Shown: in pieces, positions 35,581 through 45,080 of the stretch | How positions within the stretch are numbered: the stretch's first letter is position 1 | How the letters are laid out: every line of letters begins with the position of its first letter | Assembly (NCBI RefSeq): GCF_900129785.1 | Contig: NZ_FSRC01000001.1 | Location: 310,001 to 374,000, forward strand | Origin: Algoriphagus halophilus | Lineage (GTDB): Bacteria > Bacteroidota > Bacteroidia > Cytophagales > Cyclobacteriaceae | Direction of reading: 5' to 3' | Length of the DNA stretch: 64,000 bases | Position numbers and translations under genes: made by a program | The notes under the pieces: model-generated | What the model was told of the DNA's origin: nothing | Database searches by the model: none | What the model saw: only the letters and a program-made list of their open reading frames with translations

Positions 35581-37022
35581 TCATGGATGGGATTTTTTCA
35601 AAACTCAAATCGTTAAGTAGTTCTGGGATTCCAAAGTTTGAAATTTCAGAATATACAATTAGAAAGCTTCAAGAGTCTAATAAAAATTTGGATAACATCC
35701 TTCAGAATTCAGGAAGGATGGGGCAACCTAAAGTGGATCACTACAAGCAGGTGTTAACTTATTTCCATGATATCGAATATAGAGATAGGTATTTCACAAA
35801 TTCTTTATCAATTAAAAGACTTTGCTGGGCTCTAGATTACACAGACGAGGAATTCCCAGAATCTATACTTGAAAAAGGTCAATTGGTTTTAGCATTAGAA
35901 TATATTGATAAATATTTTTCTAGTTCATGTATAACAGCTCTGATTTTTATTCTTTTCAATAATTGGCAAAGTTCAAAAGTGGATTTTCTCAGAGATTATT
36001 TGAGAAATAGAATCATTGCAGAAAAAAATGAGCGTCCAAAGCTCAAATATTACCGTGAAAACATTGATTATCTCTGCCAAAAGAATGGACCAGTTAGATG
36101 GTCACAAAATTCTTTCAAATCACTTCAAGGAAAAATTGATTTGTTTTTTGAATCCAATCCATATATATCATACGCAAAAGGAACTCAATATTTCAAGTTG
36201 TTCTTAATTGAAATGTTTGAAAATACAGTAAGAAATGCAACTTTAGATGATAGAGGAAACTGGAAAGGAATATTAGACTTTGCTAAAGAAAATTTTGAAA
36301 GAAATTTACCCAAATACTTTGTTTCATCCGAGATTGTCAGATTTAAAGATGAAATAAAAGGGTCCACTTTTCAAGATGTCATTAAAAACGAAGCCTTCGA
36401 GTTTATAGGCGATCCAGGTAAAGAATCTAATTGGGTTTTACCCTCATCGGAATTCACTACATACCAAATTCAAGTAGTTCAGGAAGCAAGACAAATTTTA
36501 AATGTCTGGATAAATGAGTCCTTAGTAGATTTGTTTTTTTCTGAAGTAGTCGAGGATTTACCCAGAAAGAGATTCTGGATGAATTACGTTTCAAATATGA
36601 CTACAGTTGATATTTTCCTTTCAATTCAGAAGCTTGAGGAGATTTTTTTAGATAGTAGGGTCGAAAATGGAATGGAACAAAGATTTGGAGTCCTTTCCTC
36701 AGGAGGTAGTACTAGTAGTGTTATTATTTTTACCATTAAAAAATATCGATTCGTTTTAGCTGGAAGTTTGGCAGGTGGAGCATTATACGTTCATCCAAAT
36801 ACTAGCAACATATATCCAAGAATTGAAGAACTGAGAAATGAATGGCCAGTGTTGGGAAGACGACTTAGAAGATTGGATAGGGGGCTTTTAATTCATAGTT
36901 ATCTTCGAAATTTGATTTCTGAAAATGGCAATTACCTCTATTTTGAAAATGAAGGAAGGATGGTCCATACAGGAAATTGGCAATACCGATTAAGAAAATG
37001 GATGAATAAAAAGGTTGAATAA
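35577..37022 (+). CDS. zorC: Zorya defence protein ZorC (EH-signature domain)
   Basis: A 481-residue soluble protein with a helical first two thirds. The C-terminal region (RFWMNYVSNMTTVDIFLSI, FGVLSSGGSTSSVIIFTIKKYRFVLAGSLAGGALYV, ending HTGNWQYRLRKWM) matches the EH-signature type seen in ZorC of type I Zorya and in other conflict systems. I recognise it mainly from gene order: zorA-zorB-this-SNF2 helicase is diagnostic for type I. Family knowledge assigns ZorC DNA binding and recruitment to the membrane complex. It begins inside the zorB stop and ends in a one-base overlap (TAATG) with zorD. Confidence 0.88.
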   Translation: MIMDGIFSKLKSLSSSGIPKFEISEYTIRKLQESNKNLDNILQNSGRMGQPKVDHYKQVLTYFHDIEYRDRYFTNSLSIKRLCWALDYTDEEFPESILEKGQLVLALEYIDKYFSSSCITALIFILFNNWQSSKVDFLRDYLRNRIIAEKNERPKLKYYRENIDYLCQKNGPVRWSQNSFKSLQGKIDLFFESNPYISYAKGTQYFKLFLIEMFENTVRNATLDDRGNWKGILDFAKENFERNLPKYFVSSEIVRFKDEIKGSTFQDVIKNEAFEFIGDPGKESNWVLPSSEFTTYQIQVVQEARQILNVWINESLVDLFFSEVVEDLPRKRFWMNYVSNMTTVDIFLSIQKLEEIFLDSRVENGMEQRFGVLSSGGSTSSVIIFTIKKYRFVLAGSLAGGALYVHPNTSNIYPRIEELRNEWPVLGRRLRRLDRGLLIHSYLRNLISENGNYLYFENEGRMVHTGNWQYRLRKWMNKKVE

Positions 37023-39691
37023 TGGAACAAGAATTTTTGTTTGAAAAGCCAACACTTAGCATTCTTCAAAAGACCATATTAGAAAGCTTAGAATCGGACG
37101 GGCTATCAACACAGAATGAGGATAGTTTTAATATTTCTATTGATCAGGCAATTGAAATTTCTGACACCAATAGAAGTGTATTAGGAATCCCATTATCTAT
37201 TCCAGTTCAAATCCACATTGGTTCATCTGGCACCCTTAATATGGAGGAATTCGGATTTATTTTGTCTTTTAAAGAAACCAGAGCTTCATCACCTATTCAT
37301 TTTTCAAAAGAAGGAGATTTTTTCCACATAAATGGGAAAAGGTATCTTGGTTCATCTGATCAAATCAAGGTTCTAAGAACCTTGACAAACCATCAAAAGG
37401 TTAATAATCATAAGTTTGAAGAGAATTTAATGGCGCTTGGATCAATTAAGCGTTATGGTGCCAAATTAATTGAAAGTGGGAGTTTGGTATTTGACAGTTA
37501 CTTGAAAAATGAACAAGTAGAAGTTGCTGAGAAGCTGAGGCTTGATTTTCGAGAAAATCCAGATGGTTCTATTAACGTGGTACCATCAATTGATCATAAT
37601 GCAGATGAGGGATTTCAAAAGGCATATGATATCTATCCAAAGGTAAAAGATGTCTACAACTCCCAGGATGGTGACCGTAGGGTAAGAGTTGTTATTCCAG
37701 AAGAGTCGAAACCTTCTTTAAATTCATTGAAATCTGAATTCAAAAGGATTAATGGAGAGAAAAAAGATAGTGTTTTAAAGAACCCTTCCAATTATTTCGA
37801 CGAGTCAACTTTTGATTTGGATCATTATTCTAAAAGAGTTTATGAATTAGGGTTATATGAACCAAAATATTACCCCTTCATAAAGCCTTTTTCAACGAAT
37901 TGGGTCAGTGGAGTTACAGTTGAAGAAGCTTCTGGTAAAAGATCAGAAATATTGATCGAGGATGAAGGGGAATACAAAGCACTCCATTCAGGAATCCAGA
38001 TTGCAGAAGCAAAAGGGGAAGATAAAGTAGAATTCAAAGGGAGTTTACTTCCTGTTGATGATGCAATTTCTCTAAGAGATTCATATATAGCTATCCAAGA
38101 AAATAGGGTGGATAAATCGGGAATTAGAGATTCAAATGGTAGAAAGGTCTTAATTATTCATGAAAATGTGGAAGACCTTGAGTTCTCGATTGATTCACTA
38201 ATAGAAATTCCCCATGTCTTTATTCCTCCAAAAAGGTTAAAATCTAAATTTTCACTTTTACCACATCAAGTGGAGGGGGTTGCTTGGCTTCAGAGTTTAT
38301 GTAAATCTAACAGTGGAGCATTGTTGGGAGATGATATGGGGCTGGGTAAGACGTTGCAAATATTATCCTTTATTGATTGGAGTTTTGAATATCAACAAGA
38401 AATCGGGATTTCTAAACCAAATTTAATTGTCGCTCCTGTGACATTATTGGAAAACTGGGAAAATGAATTCAAGCTTTTTTTTGAGCCACATTTAAACTTC
38501 ATTCGGTATTATGGAAAAGAAATAAAGGAGATCGATTTATTCGCTTTAGGCAATAAAGATGTTCTTCTAACCACCTATGAAACGCTACGCTCCAAACAGC
38601 TGCTGTTAGGAAGGATTAATTGGTTTAGTGCTATATTGGATGAAGCTCAGAGAATCAAGACTCCTGGTACAATGGTTACCAATGCTGCAAAAGCTCTTAA
38701 TGCTGAGTTTAAAATTGCCATGACTGGTACACCTGTAGAAAACTCTTGGATGGATTTGTGGTGTTTATCAGATTTTGTTGCACCAGGTTTACTAGGAAGT
38801 GCAAGAATATTTAATAGTAAGTATAATAATGCATTAAAAGAGGAGGAAGCCGATATTAAGGCCCTTGGAGATGATATCAGAAGTCAGTTAGGGATTTATC
38901 TCAAAAGAAGGGTGAAGTCTCAAATTTTGAAGGATTTGCCTTCAAAAGAGCAGGTTTTTTTTCCGAGGGAAATGCCTGATGTTCAAAAGTCAAAATATTT
39001 GAAAGAATTAGAGTTTTACCAGAATAATCGAGGCTCACTAAATCAACTTTTAAGTACGATAAGTAAGCTTAGGATGATTAGTGATCATCCCTATTTGGAC
39101 TTAGCTCCAGAAGACCTCAATTCATTTAGTACGCTTCAATTAATTAATTCTTCAGCTAAAATGATTGAAACCAGTCAAATTTTAGAGAGTATTAAGGCAA
39201 AGAATGAGAAAGTAATTTTGTTTAGTCCATTTGAAAAGGTTCAGAATATCCTTTCAAGAATGGTGATCGATCTATTCGGGATTCCAGTAAGTATCATTAA
39301 TGGTCAAACTGCAACTGTGGAGTCCAAAGGCAAAGTGTCAAGACAAAAGCTTATTGATAAATTTCAATCTGTTTCAGGTTTTAATGTGATTATTATGTCA
39401 CCTATTGCAGCTGGATATGGATTAAATGTGACAGGAGCTAACCATGTTATTCATTTTACAAGACATTGGAACCCTGCAAAAGAAAATCAAGCAACTGATC
39501 GAGTTTATCGAATAGGTCAGAAGAAAAGTGTGCATATTTATTATCCCATGGCGACGATCCAAGGGAAAGAGACTTTTGATCAGAAATTGGATAAACTTTT
39601 AACTATGAAAATTCAACTTTCTGATGCCTCACTTTATCCATCAGATGCAGCTGAAGTTAAATTTTCCGATTTTGAGGAGCTGTTGGCATAA
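37022..39691 (+). CDS. zorD: Zorya defence protein ZorD (SNF2-type helicase/nuclease)
   Basis: An 889-residue protein. The first 410 residues are a family-specific N-terminal region. The SNF2 motor follows: LLPHQVEGVAWLQSL, Walker A GDDMGLGKT near residue 440, LIVAPVTLLENWENEF, DEAQ box (LDEAQRIK, near residue 540), AMTGTPVENSWMDLW, then the second lobe with NVIIMSPIAAGYGLNVTGANHVIHF and the arginine-finger segment ATDRVYRIGQKKSVHIYYP. ZorD is the effector thought to degrade or remodel invading DNA. I see no clear separate nuclease motif in the N-terminal region. It closes the operon; 91 bases separate it from the DUF6642 gene. Confidence 0.93.
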   Translation: MEQEFLFEKPTLSILQKTILESLESDGLSTQNEDSFNISIDQAIEISDTNRSVLGIPLSIPVQIHIGSSGTLNMEEFGFILSFKETRASSPIHFSKEGDFFHINGKRYLGSSDQIKVLRTLTNHQKVNNHKFEENLMALGSIKRYGAKLIESGSLVFDSYLKNEQVEVAEKLRLDFRENPDGSINVVPSIDHNADEGFQKAYDIYPKVKDVYNSQDGDRRVRVVIPEESKPSLNSLKSEFKRINGEKKDSVLKNPSNYFDESTFDLDHYSKRVYELGLYEPKYYPFIKPFSTNWVSGVTVEEASGKRSEILIEDEGEYKALHSGIQIAEAKGEDKVEFKGSLLPVDDAISLRDSYIAIQENRVDKSGIRDSNGRKVLIIHENVEDLEFSIDSLIEIPHVFIPPKRLKSKFSLLPHQVEGVAWLQSLCKSNSGALLGDDMGLGKTLQILSFIDWSFEYQQEIGISKPNLIVAPVTLLENWENEFKLFFEPHLNFIRYYGKEIKEIDLFALGNKDVLLTTYETLRSKQLLLGRINWFSAILDEAQRIKTPGTMVTNAAKALNAEFKIAMTGTPVENSWMDLWCLSDFVAPGLLGSARIFNSKYNNALKEEEADIKALGDDIRSQLGIYLKRRVKSQILKDLPSKEQVFFPREMPDVQKSKYLKELEFYQNNRGSLNQLLSTISKLRMISDHPYLDLAPEDLNSFSTLQLINSSAKMIETSQILESIKAKNEKVILFSPFEKVQNILSRMVIDLFGIPVSIINGQTATVESKGKVSRQKLIDKFQSVSGFNVIIMSPIAAGYGLNVTGANHVIHFTRHWNPAKENQATDRVYRIGQKKSVHIYYPMATIQGKETFDQKLDKLLTMKIQLSDASLYPSDAAEVKFSDFEELLA

Positions 39692-39782
39692 GGTTTTATA
39701 AACAAAATAGGGTGAATCCAAAATGAATTAAATTTCCATTTCTGTATTATATCTTTAATTTCGATTTTGAATATGTCTTATA

Positions 39783-40334
39783 ATGACCGCTAAAATTTTT
39801 TGTCTTGAAGGAGAATGGGAAAAGTCTCTTAAACCAAAGTATTCTGTTGAATCCTATCTTAAATATTTAGATGAGGCATTTGGAGTCGGATATATCTATC
39901 GAAAAGTGAACTCCAGAGATTCTTTGAGAAAATACCTAAATGCGATCATAAAAAAGGAATATGACAATTATTCTGTGGTTTACTTAGCCTTTCATGGAGA
40001 ATCTAAAAAGATAGAAATCGATCATTCAGAGAATATAGATCTTGATCAGCTGGCTAAATTAGCTGGAGATTCTTTTCAAAATCGAATCATCCATTTTGGC
40101 AGCTGTAGGACTTTATTGGGTTCAGAAACCAAACTTCAGATGTTCAGGAAATCAACTGGAGCAAAAATGATTTCGGGCTATACAAAGTCCATTGATTTCT
40201 TTGATGCCTCTCTTTTAGACATGGCTTTTCTAAAAAATATTGTAGAATATGAACGGCCTGGTCATATTGAAAATTGGATTAAAGACAAGTACCCAAGATT
40301 ATCTAAAGATCTTGGCTTCAAAGTAATAAGATAA
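39783..40334 (+). CDS. DUF6642-like protein with caspase/CHAT-type Cys-His dyad
   Basis: A 183-residue protein. It starts FCLEGEWEKSLKPKYSVESYLKYL and contains VVYLAFHGESKKIEI with a His-Gly at residues of about 70-71, and RIIHFGSCRTLLGS with a Gly-Ser-Cys at about 108-110. In caspase-fold proteases (CHAT, clan CD) the catalytic His sits in a hydrophobic strand before Gly and the catalytic Cys in the next strand, as here. The overall sequence resembles the DUF6642 family of Bacteroidota. It lies 91 bases after zorD and 6 before hsdM, so it could be a protease effector attached to either system or independent. The catalytic claim is inference from motifs. Confidence 0.65.
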   Translation: MTAKIFCLEGEWEKSLKPKYSVESYLKYLDEAFGVGYIYRKVNSRDSLRKYLNAIIKKEYDNYSVVYLAFHGESKKIEIDHSENIDLDQLAKLAGDSFQNRIIHFGSCRTLLGSETKLQMFRKSTGAKMISGYTKSIDFFDASLLDMAFLKNIVEYERPGHIENWIKDKYPRLSKDLGFKVIR

Positions 40335-40340
40335 AATTTA

Positions 40341-41822
40341 ATGACTAATATAAAGCTTACACTCTCGCAACTCGAGCAATACCTATCCAAGGCTGCTTGG
40401 ATTCTAAAGGGTCCTGTTGATGCTTCCGACTTTAAGGTTTACATCTTCCCTCTCCTATTTTTCAAAAGAATATCGGATGTCTACGATGAGGAATTTAGGA
40501 TTGCGCTTCAAGAATCTGAAGGTGATTCAGAATATGCAAACCTTCCGGAATTTCACCGATTCCTAATACCGGAAGGTTGTCATTGGAAAGACGTAAGAGA
40601 GACGACAAGCAATGTAGGCCTTGTGATAGAAAAAGCCCTTCGAGGAATTGAGCAAGCAAATCAAGAATTTCTTTATGGCATTTTTGGAGATGCCCAATGG
40701 AGCAATAAGAACAAGCTTTCTGATAGGTTACTCATTGATTTAATTGAGCATTTCTCGCAATACGATCTATGCAATGGCAATGTGGATTCAGATTTATTAG
40801 GGAATTCCTATGAATACCTTATAAAGCACTTTGCAGATCTCACAAACAAGAAAGCGGGGGAATTCTATACTCCACGATCGGTAGTTCATTTACTAGGATT
40901 GATTCTAGATCCGCATGAAGGCGAAACGATTTATGATCCTGCTTGTGGGACAGGAGGTATGCTTTTAGAATGTGTAGATCATTTGAAACACAATAAGGAA
41001 GATTACAGAACACTGAAACTCTTTGGTCAGGAAAAAAACCTAACCTCCAGCTCCATTGCCAGAATGAATATGTTCTTGCATGGCATTGAGGATTTTCAAA
41101 TTTATCGAGGCGATACACTTCGCAATCCAGCATTCTTTGAAGCTGATGGTTTAAAAACCTTTGATTGTGTCATCGCCAATCCACCTTTTTCACTCAAAGA
41201 ATGGGGAGCAGAAAACTGGGCAAATGATCCTTACGGGAGAAATATTGCTGGCGTACCACCTCAAGGAAATGGTGATATGGCTTGGGTGCAGCATATGATC
41301 AAATCCATGAATAGCACAGGTCGAATGACTGTGGTTCTTCCTCATGGAGCACTTTTTAGAAAAGGTGCTGAAGGAAGAATTCGTGAGGCTTTGCTTAAAA
41401 TGGATTTACTGGAAGCGGTAATTGGCTTGGGCTCCAATATCTTTTATGGAACCCAACTAGCAGCTTGCGTACTGGTTTTCAAGCAAAATAAAACAGCAGA
41501 TCGAAAAGGTAAAGTGCTCTTTATCGATGGATCTGAGCAAGTTCGAGTAGGAAGAGCGCAGAATTTCCTAGAACCACAACATGTACAACAACTTTTTGAC
41601 TGGTACAGAGATTTCGCAGACGTTGAAAATTTCGTGAAAGTAAGCAGCATAGATGAAATCGCTGAAAATGATTTCAACCTCAACATCCCACTTTATGTAG
41701 AAAAAATCATCGAGGACAATCTTCCATCAGTGGAAGAAGCATTGGCTGATTTAAAGAAAGCGTGGGATGCAAGCCAAAAAGCAGAAGAAAATTTTAAATC
41801 CATTTTATCCAAATTTTTATAA
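40341..41822 (+). CDS. hsdM: type I restriction-modification methyltransferase subunit (first of two)
   Basis: A 493-residue HsdM. The N-terminal helical HsdM_N domain (YIFPLLFFKRISDVYDEEF) is followed by the methyltransferase core: SAM-binding motif I YDPACGTGGM at about 198-207 and the catalytic N6-adenine motif NPPF at residues 280-283. It methylates adenine within a site chosen by HsdS. It is clearly a paralogue of the HsdM at 43618-45078 but has diverged along its whole length. No hsdS lies directly behind it; instead a DUF262/HNH gene follows after 2 bases. It could share the single HsdS or serve that neighbour. Confidence 0.94.
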   Translation: MTNIKLTLSQLEQYLSKAAWILKGPVDASDFKVYIFPLLFFKRISDVYDEEFRIALQESEGDSEYANLPEFHRFLIPEGCHWKDVRETTSNVGLVIEKALRGIEQANQEFLYGIFGDAQWSNKNKLSDRLLIDLIEHFSQYDLCNGNVDSDLLGNSYEYLIKHFADLTNKKAGEFYTPRSVVHLLGLILDPHEGETIYDPACGTGGMLLECVDHLKHNKEDYRTLKLFGQEKNLTSSSIARMNMFLHGIEDFQIYRGDTLRNPAFFEADGLKTFDCVIANPPFSLKEWGAENWANDPYGRNIAGVPPQGNGDMAWVQHMIKSMNSTGRMTVVLPHGALFRKGAEGRIREALLKMDLLEAVIGLGSNIFYGTQLAACVLVFKQNKTADRKGKVLFIDGSEQVRVGRAQNFLEPQHVQQLFDWYRDFADVENFVKVSSIDEIAENDFNLNIPLYVEKIIEDNLPSVEEALADLKKAWDASQKAEENFKSILSKFL

Positions 41823-41824
41823 AA

Positions 41825-43618
41825 ATGGCATACGAAGCCCCCATTACTATCAAAAAGGCGATCGATAACATTCGAAAAAAACATTATGTTTTGCCTTCTA
41901 TTCAGCGAGAATTTGTGTGGGATACAGATCAAATTGAAAAACTTTTTGATTCATTGATGAGGGATTACCCTATAAGCACATTCCTTTTTTGGAAAGTCGA
42001 AAAACACAAAATAAAAGATTTTCAATTCTATGAGTTTCTTAAAAATTATCATGAAAAGACCTCTAGACATAACAAAAAGGCAGATTTAAGTCAGGAGGAA
42101 GATGTTATTGCTATTCTTGATGGTCAGCAACGGATGACCTCCATGTACATTGGACTTACTGGAACCTATTCAAAAAAACTTCCTTATTATGGCTGGAATA
42201 GCCCTCACGCTTTTCCCGAGAAAAAACTTTATCTCAATCTCTTAAAAAAAGCTTCAAACATTGAATTTGAGTATGATTTTCGATTTCTCACTTCGGTAGA
42301 AGCCTCACAGAATGACGAAAACCATTTTTGGTTTAGCGTTTCTGAAATAATGGAACTTTCCGACATGAGTAAAGTCTCCAAATTCCTATCGAAAAATGGA
42401 CTTCTTGACTCCTCAAAATATAATGAGGAGAAAAGAGATTTTGCCATTGATACCCTGAATGAATTTTACAATGTTGTACATCAAAAAGGCTCCATAAGCT
42501 ATTTTCTAGAAGAAGGAGAAGAACTAGACAAAGTCCTCCAAATTTTTATTCGAATCAATAGTGGTGGGACTAAATTAAGTTATTCGGATCTCTTACTTTC
42601 AATTGCTACTGCTCAATGGAACGAAAAAGATGCAAGAGAAGTAATCCATGAATTTGTTGATGATATTAACAAAATTGGGGATGGATTTGATTTTAATAAA
42701 GACTTTGTCCTTAAAGCATGTCTAGTTTTAAGTGATTTTCAAGACATCAAGTTTAAGGTTGATAATTTCACTAAACAGAATATGGAAATGATCGAACAGA
42801 ATTGGGAGAAAATCTCAAATTCTATTCGATCTGCAATTGAATTAGTAGCTAAGTATGGGTACTACAGAGAAAACCTTTTAGCCTCGAATGCTATAATTCC
42901 GATTGCTTACTTCATCTACAAAAATTCTTTAACGGAGAAAATCCTGCATTCGGGTTCTTTAGAGAGTGATCGAAAGTTAATTATGGAATGGCTATCTAGA
43001 GTACTCTTAAAAGGGACTTTCGGTGGTACTCCAGATGGTATTTATCCTGTTATGAGAAATATCATCAACCAAAATCCTGGGCGGTTTCCTCTGTCGGAAA
43101 TTGTTGAGCATTATCGAGGAAAACGCAAATCTATTTCCTTTTCTCCTGATGATGTAGAAAGCATCTTAGATATAAATTATGGGACAAAAAGAAGTTATAG
43201 CGCCTTATCCCTGCTATACTCATCTTTAAATTTCAATTTTAAATACCATCAGGATCATATTCATCCTAAATCATTTTTTAACAAAAGAAAATTAAAGGCT
43301 CTGGGTATTCTAGATGAGAAAACCCAAGATGAATTTATTCTTAGGTTTAATAAGTTGGCAAATCTTCAATTATTACAGGCAACTTCCAATGTTGAAAAAA
43401 AAGATAAGCCTTTTGAAATTTGGCTTTCCGAAAACTTCCAAAATGAAGCTGATAAATCCAGTTATTTATCCCTAAATCATATTCATAATGACACTTCATT
43501 AAAACTTGATGATTTTCTTGAGTTCTATGAAAAAAGAAGAGCTGATTTTAAATCGAAATTAATGGCACTATTGAATGTTAAAGCTGGAGAAGAATTAATT
43601 ATTTCAGAGGAAGACTAA
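41825..43618 (+). CDS. DUF262/GmrSD-like protein with C-terminal HNH-type motif
   Basis: A 597-residue protein. The N-terminal DUF262 domain has LPSIQREFVWDTDQIEKLFDSL and the hallmark AILDGQQRMTSMY (DGQQR near residue 99), a ParB/Srx-like nucleotide-hydrolysing fold. The middle has IFIRINSGGTKLSYSDLL, which is typical. The C-terminal part has HQDHIHPKSFF near residue 475 and FNKLANLQLLQATSNVEKKDKPF, the DUF1524/HNH nuclease pattern (D-H-x-x-P, then N-L-x-L-L). This is the layout of type IV GmrSD and BrxU enzymes, which cut modified phage DNA. It lies between two hsdM genes and overlaps the second by one base, so it is expressed with the type I system. Confidence 0.88.
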   Translation: MAYEAPITIKKAIDNIRKKHYVLPSIQREFVWDTDQIEKLFDSLMRDYPISTFLFWKVEKHKIKDFQFYEFLKNYHEKTSRHNKKADLSQEEDVIAILDGQQRMTSMYIGLTGTYSKKLPYYGWNSPHAFPEKKLYLNLLKKASNIEFEYDFRFLTSVEASQNDENHFWFSVSEIMELSDMSKVSKFLSKNGLLDSSKYNEEKRDFAIDTLNEFYNVVHQKGSISYFLEEGEELDKVLQIFIRINSGGTKLSYSDLLLSIATAQWNEKDAREVIHEFVDDINKIGDGFDFNKDFVLKACLVLSDFQDIKFKVDNFTKQNMEMIEQNWEKISNSIRSAIELVAKYGYYRENLLASNAIIPIAYFIYKNSLTEKILHSGSLESDRKLIMEWLSRVLLKGTFGGTPDGIYPVMRNIINQNPGRFPLSEIVEHYRGKRKSISFSPDDVESILDINYGTKRSYSALSLLYSSLNFNFKYHQDHIHPKSFFNKRKLKALGILDEKTQDEFILRFNKLANLQLLQATSNVEKKDKPFEIWLSENFQNEADKSSYLSLNHIHNDTSLKLDDFLEFYEKRRADFKSKLMALLNVKAGEELIISEED

Positions 43619-45078
43619 TGACCCAACAACAACTTGAAAAATATCTCTGGGGTGCAGCTACGCAATTGCGAGGCACTATCGATGCCGGAGATTACAAACA
43701 ATATATTTTCCCTCTACTCTTCTTTAAGCGGATCTGCGATGTGTATGATGAGGAGTTTGAAAGTGCCTTGGCAGAAAGTGAAGGGGATATGGAATATGCT
43801 GCCTTTGCGGAGCATCATCACTTTATCGTTCCAGAAGGCGCACACTGGAATGATGTCCGGGAAACCACTACTAATGTGGGGATGGCTTTGCAAGATGCGA
43901 TGCGCCAGATAGAAAAAGCCAATCCAGATACGCTCTATGGGATTTTTGGGGATGCCAGTTGGACAAATAAAGATAGACTCAGTGATGAGACACTAACGAA
44001 CCTAATCGAGCATTACTCTCAGCATAAACTGAGTCTGAGTAATATTCCTGATGATAAACTGGGAAATGCCTACGAATACCTGATCAAGGAATTTGCTGAC
44101 GATAGTGGGCATACGGCTGCAGAGTTTTACACCAATCGAACAGTAGTCAAACTCATGACTATGATAATGGATCCTCAGCCAGGAGAATCGGTTTACGATC
44201 CTACCTGTGGCTCCGGAGGCTTACTGCTCAACTGTGCATTGCACCTGAAAGAAGAGGGAAAGGAATATAGAACGCTAAAGCTCTACGGACAGGAAATCAA
44301 TTTGATCACTTCTGCCATCGCCAGGATGAATATGTTTATGCATGGCATAGAGGAGTTTAGTATCGTACGAGGAGATACGCTTGCCAGACCTGCCTTTCTA
44401 CATCATGATGAACTGAAGAAGTTCAATGTGATCCTTGCCAATCCACCTTACTCGATTAAGGCATGGGATCGGAAAAGCTTCGAAAACGATCCCTATGGAC
44501 GAAATATCTGGGGTACACCTCCTCAGGGCTGTGCAGATTATGCCTTTCAGCAACATATCCAAAAGAGCTTGGATGATAAAAATGGCAGATCCATTTCACT
44601 TTGGCCGCATGGGATTCTTTTTAGGGAGTCGGAAGCAGATATGCGGAGAAAGATGATCGAAGCCGACTTGGTGGAATGTGTGATTGGCTTGGGGCCAAAT
44701 CTCTTTTACAATTCTCCCATGGAAGCCTGTCTCCTGATCACCAAGACCAATAAGTCAAAAGATCGAAAGGGAAAAGTATTGATCATCAATGCTGTAAAAG
44801 AGGTCAAGCAAGAGAAAAATATTGCCTACTTGGAAGAGAGGCATATTGAACGGATTTATTCAAGCTACCAAAACTTCCAAGATGAGGAAGGTTTTTCTAA
44901 GGTATTGGATATTGATACACTATTGGAAAACAAGGGTAGCCTAAACATTGCCCAATATGTCAGTAATGTGAATACCGAAGGAACCACCATTTCTTTTGAA
45001 ACTGCTTTAAGAAATTGGGAGCAAAAATCACTTGAACTCAAGGCAAGCATGAATGAACTATTTGAAATATTAGGCTAA
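43618..45078 (+). CDS. hsdM: type I restriction-modification methyltransferase subunit (second of two)
   Basis: A 486-residue HsdM with the same layout as the first: an HsdM_N domain (YIFPLLFFKRICDVYDEEF), motif I YDPTCGSGGL, and catalytic NPPY at residues 275-278. It is followed after 2 bases by hsdS, so it is the likely cognate subunit of the type I complex, with HsdR at 55410. The base composition is visibly richer in G and C than in the Zorya genes and the cassette downstream, like hsdR and the first half of hsdS. That suggests these parts share an origin different from the inserts. Confidence 0.95.
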   Translation: MTQQQLEKYLWGAATQLRGTIDAGDYKQYIFPLLFFKRICDVYDEEFESALAESEGDMEYAAFAEHHHFIVPEGAHWNDVRETTTNVGMALQDAMRQIEKANPDTLYGIFGDASWTNKDRLSDETLTNLIEHYSQHKLSLSNIPDDKLGNAYEYLIKEFADDSGHTAAEFYTNRTVVKLMTMIMDPQPGESVYDPTCGSGGLLLNCALHLKEEGKEYRTLKLYGQEINLITSAIARMNMFMHGIEEFSIVRGDTLARPAFLHHDELKKFNVILANPPYSIKAWDRKSFENDPYGRNIWGTPPQGCADYAFQQHIQKSLDDKNGRSISLWPHGILFRESEADMRRKMIEADLVECVIGLGPNLFYNSPMEACLLITKTNKSKDRKGKVLIINAVKEVKQEKNIAYLEERHIERIYSSYQNFQDEEGFSKVLDIDTLLENKGSLNIAQYVSNVNTEGTTISFETALRNWEQKSLELKASMNELFEILG

Positions 45079-45080
45079 GG

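Noticed and set aside
41825..43618. The DUF262 gene as a part of Zorya
   Set aside because: It is overlapped by the second hsdM and lies after the first hsdM, so it belongs to the restriction operon.
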